26,789 nucleotides of DNA from NCBI GenBank assembly GCA_046758065.1, contig JBHHZM010000031.1, forward strand, positions 1-26,789, read 5' to 3'. The translations under genes and the position numbers were made by a program. Below, one piece after another: positions 24,870 to 26,789 of this stretch (position 1 is the first letter of the stretch; the number at the start of each line of letters is the position of its first letter). The notes under the pieces are model-generated. The model was not told where the DNA came from, ran no database searches, and saw only the letters and a list, made by a program, of their open reading frames with translations. Source of the DNA: JBHHZM01 sp046758065. Lineage in GTDB: Bacteria; Pseudomonadota; Alphaproteobacteria; JAAXGF01.

Positions 24870-25079
24870 GGCGTTCCTCTCCGTTTTTCCCTGTTTCCTC
24901 CAATCCTAGTGCATCGCCGCGCTTGCCGGCGAGTCCGATTACGGTCGGTTGTTGATGAGAAATCAGGGCCAACTTCGGCGCCTCGCCGCACGTCGTGGTG
25001 GGCGCACTTTCGGCGTCTGACCGGAGTGAAGCGTTTTTCAATAAAATTTGATCGAAATTGATCCAGTTCACAAATAACA

Positions 25080-25116
25080 TTTCCATATAATTAAATATAG
25101 ATTAATTATATGGAAA
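25080..25116. repeat. AT-rich 14-bp perfect inverted repeat
   Basis: TTTCCATATAATTA (25080-25093) and TAATTATATGGAAA (25103-25116) are perfect inverted copies with a 9-base loop. It stands in the AT-rich region between the amidohydrolase and cpaF and encloses one of the two CtrA-type boxes. It may be an operator or a bidirectional transcript-end hairpin. Confidence 0.65.
25091..25105. promoter_or_regulatory. CtrA-type box, distal (TTAA-N7-TTAA)
   Basis: TTAA-ATATAGA-TTAA is an exact match to the alphaproteobacterial CtrA consensus. It lies about 285 bases upstream of the cpaF start, inside the 14-bp inverted repeat. The local AT-richness makes a chance match possible, so confidence is moderate. 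Confidence 0.45.
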
Positions 25117-25226
25117 AATTTCTCCTCTACTCATATCGGAAATATATCGCCATGGAGTATGTTTTTATATTTTGTCTGTGACGTGACGCATTTACGGTAA
25201 AATTGTCCGCAGCGTTGTTTGTCTCC

Positions 25227-25241
25227 TTAATCCATTCTTAA
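25227..25241. promoter_or_regulatory. CtrA-type box, proximal (TTAA-N7-TTAA)
   Basis: TTAA-TCCATTC-TTAA exactly matches the CtrA full-site consensus, about 150 bases before the cpaF start codon. CtrA is the cell-cycle and motility master regulator of Alphaproteobacteria and is known to act on pilus genes in Caulobacter. The remaining spacer from 24870 shows no convincing gene. Confidence 0.55.
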
Positions 25242-25389
25242 GAGAGTCTTTATATAACTGAGGGATGTCTCCGATCGAGAACAATGGATGGAAACGCCGT
25301 TGAAAGACGTGTCTGTGGTCACGGGAGGCGGGTCGCGCAGTCGCGGTCCGACCGCCCGCTTCCGTGGCGTCGGAAGGGAGTGAATGAGT

Positions 25390-26789
25390 ATGTTCGGCCG
25401 GCGTAAGATCGAGTCCGTCGACGATATCGTCGTCGCTCTCCCTACCGAGGGCGATGAAGTGAGCCGTCCTTCGCGGATGGCAGGCGCGGGGCCGCAACCC
25501 GCGGCCGGGCGCGAAGCCAAGGTGGTGCCGCTGACGCTGGAGGGCGGCGGCCTTGCCGCCGCGGCGAATATTCGGTCGACCCCGCGCGGCCCGGACACGA
25601 TCTTCGACCGCGACGACACCGCCGAATCGATCGGCTCTTCCCCGAAACAGTCCGCCTCGGCCGGCGCTGACGGCAAAGGCGGCGCGTTCGGCCGACGCAG
25701 GACCGACCGGATCGCCGCGGCCGCGATTTCGGCGGCGGCCGCCAAGCCGGACGAACCGCGCGTCAGCGCCGCGACGACCGACCGTACGGCGAGCGTCGAC
25801 GAAGCGGCGCGCATGACGCAGGTCAACCGGAACTCGATCAAGAGCGCCAAGGAGCGCGTGCAGCCGCTGCTGATGGACGTGATGGACGTCGCGTCGGCGG
25901 CCAAGCTGCCGCGCGGCGAGCTGGCCCAGCAGATCACCGACATCGTCACCGAGCTTCTCGGCCAGCTCAAGCTCCAGCTCAACATGTTCGAGCAGCGCGA
26001 CCTGGTCACGCTGATCATCAACGACATGATCGGTCTGGGTCCGCTCGAGCCGCTGCTCGCCGACGATTCGATCAGCGAAGTCATGGTCAACGGGCCCCAG
26101 CGGATCTATATCGAGCGCAACGGCAAGCTCGCGCTCAGCGACGTTACGTTCCAGAGCGAACAGCACGTCATGAACGTCGCGACACGAATCGTCACCGGCG
26201 TCGGCCGGCGCGTCGATGAATCGAGCCCGATCTGCGACGCGCGCCTCAAGGACGGCAGCCGCGTCAACGTCATCGTACCGCCGCTTGCCATCGACGGCAC
26301 GATCATCACCATCCGCAAGTTCACGAAGAACAAGCTCGGTATCGATGATCTGATCGCGCTCGATACCATAAGTCTCGCCGGCGCCCAGTTGCTCAAGGTA
26401 ATCGCGGCGAGCCGGTGCAACGTACTGATTTCGGGCGGCACCGGCAGCGGCAAGACCACGCTGCTCAACTGCCTTACGCAATTCATCGAGCCGGGCGAAC
26501 GCGTCATCACCTGCGAGGACGCTGCCGAATTGCAGCTCCAGCAGCCCCATGTCGTGCGACTCGAAACCCGGCCGCCGAACCTCGAAGGCGCCGGCGAGAT
26601 CACCATGCGCGATCTGGTGAAGAACTGCCTGCGCATGCGTCCCGAGCGCATCATCGTCGGCGAGGTGCGCGGTTCCGAGGCGTTCGACCTCCTGCAGGCG
26701 ATGAACACCGGTCACGACGGCTCGATGGGCACGGTCCACGCCAACAACCCGCGCGAGGCGATCAGCCGTCTCGAGAACATGATCGCCAT
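25390..26789 (+). CDS. cpaF: CpaF/TadA-family pilus secretion ATPase (3' end beyond window)
   Basis: The first ~466 residues of a Flp/Tad pilus assembly ATPase of the type II/IV secretion superfamily, open to the window end. A variable Ala/Gly-rich N-terminus (~1-140) is followed by the N-terminal domain (LQLNMFEQRDLVTLIINDMIG; IGLGPLEPLLADDSISEVMVNGP) and the ATPase core, with Walker A GGTGSGKT (349-356), the Asp-box region ITCEDAAELQL, the RMRPERIIVGEVRGSEA segment and the His-box HDGSMGTVHANNP. It powers pilin polymerisation at the cytoplasmic face. The ATG at 25390 (MFGRRK, as in other CpaF) has GGAAGGGAG 9 bases upstream; an ATG at 25384 is close but poorly spaced. No cpaE or pilin gene precedes it. 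Confidence 0.93.
   Translation, partial: MFGRRKIESVDDIVVALPTEGDEVSRPSRMAGAGPQPAAGREAKVVPLTLEGGGLAAAANIRSTPRGPDTIFDRDDTAESIGSSPKQSASAGADGKGGAFGRRRTDRIAAAAISAAAAKPDEPRVSAATTDRTASVDEAARMTQVNRNSIKSAKERVQPLLMDVMDVASAAKLPRGELAQQITDIVTELLGQLKLQLNMFEQRDLVTLIINDMIGLGPLEPLLADDSISEVMVNGPQRIYIERNGKLALSDVTFQSEQHVMNVATRIVTGVGRRVDESSPICDARLKDGSRVNVIVPPLAIDGTIITIRKFTKNKLGIDDLIALDTISLAGAQLLKVIAASRCNVLISGGTGSGKTTLLNCLTQFIEPGERVITCEDAAELQLQQPHVVRLETRPPNLEGAGEITMRDLVKNCLRMRPERIIVGEVRGSEAFDLLQAMNTGHDGSMGTVHANNPREAISRLENMIA

Noticed and set aside
23484..25061. 525-residue plus-strand open frame
   Set aside because: Antisense of the amidohydrolase, which has all metal ligands.
25110..25181. 23-codon ORF in the AT-rich spacer before cpaF
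   Set aside because: It starts inside the palindrome, has no ribosome site and shows no similarity; AT-rich DNA gives such ORFs by chance.
25192..26739. 515-residue minus-strand open frame
   Set aside because: Antisense of cpaF, whose Walker A and other motifs are intact.

Overview
The window looks like a chromosomal segment of a high-G+C alphaproteobacterium. The support is a DUF4170 gene, a CpaF-type pilus ATPase behind perfect CtrA-type boxes (TTAA-N7-TTAA), a perfect FNR/FixK-type box, and two intergenic palindromic repeats of a kind common in Alphaproteobacteria. The genus cannot be read from the sequence.

Layout. (1) 1-6611 is a catabolic block. It holds the 3' end of an AbgB-like M20 amidohydrolase, a DUF72 protein behind a guanidinobutyrase/agmatinase-type ureohydrolase, a divergent second ureohydrolase with an altered metal-site motif, and a 2,4-dienoyl-CoA-reductase-like SDR upstream of a non-pyrrolysine MttB-family methyltransferase. 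This suggests use of guanidino and quaternary-amine compounds, but no substrate is proven. (2) 6612-11624 is accessory DNA of visibly lower G+C. It holds a PD-(D/E)XK nuclease gene split by a -1 frameshift at a C5 tract, then a three-gene heme-copper oxidase operon (CuA subunit II, ba3-like subunit I, 59-residue membrane protein) behind a perfect FNR box, then a decayed IS1380 transposase. The oxidase operon and IS remnant lie between two ~70-bp direct copies of the 3' end of the adjacent M48 peptidase gene. Subunit I carries Tyr where one CuB histidine and the high-spin-heme histidine belong. (3) 11625-18305 holds an M48 peptidase/DUF898 pair, DUF4170, a PAS-domain protein, a GT1 glycosyltransferase and a DedA-PAP2-LssY_C fusion. 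(4) 18283-18823 is a truncated IS3-type element and a very AT-rich patch. (5) 18824-23568 is a tightly packed set: a TiaS-like (archaeal tRNA-agmatidine-synthetase-like) protein, a polytopic membrane protein, a TonB-dependent receptor, then a TonB protein. (6) 23646-24869 is a reverse-strand amidohydrolase. (7) 24870-25389 is an AT-rich regulatory region with two CtrA-type boxes ahead of cpaF, which runs off the end.

The two most unusual items are the FNR-controlled oxidase-like complex with a rewired active site inside a repeat-bounded insertion, and the TiaS-like/membrane-protein/TonB-receptor cassette, which resembles an uptake-and-modification system with no assigned substrate.
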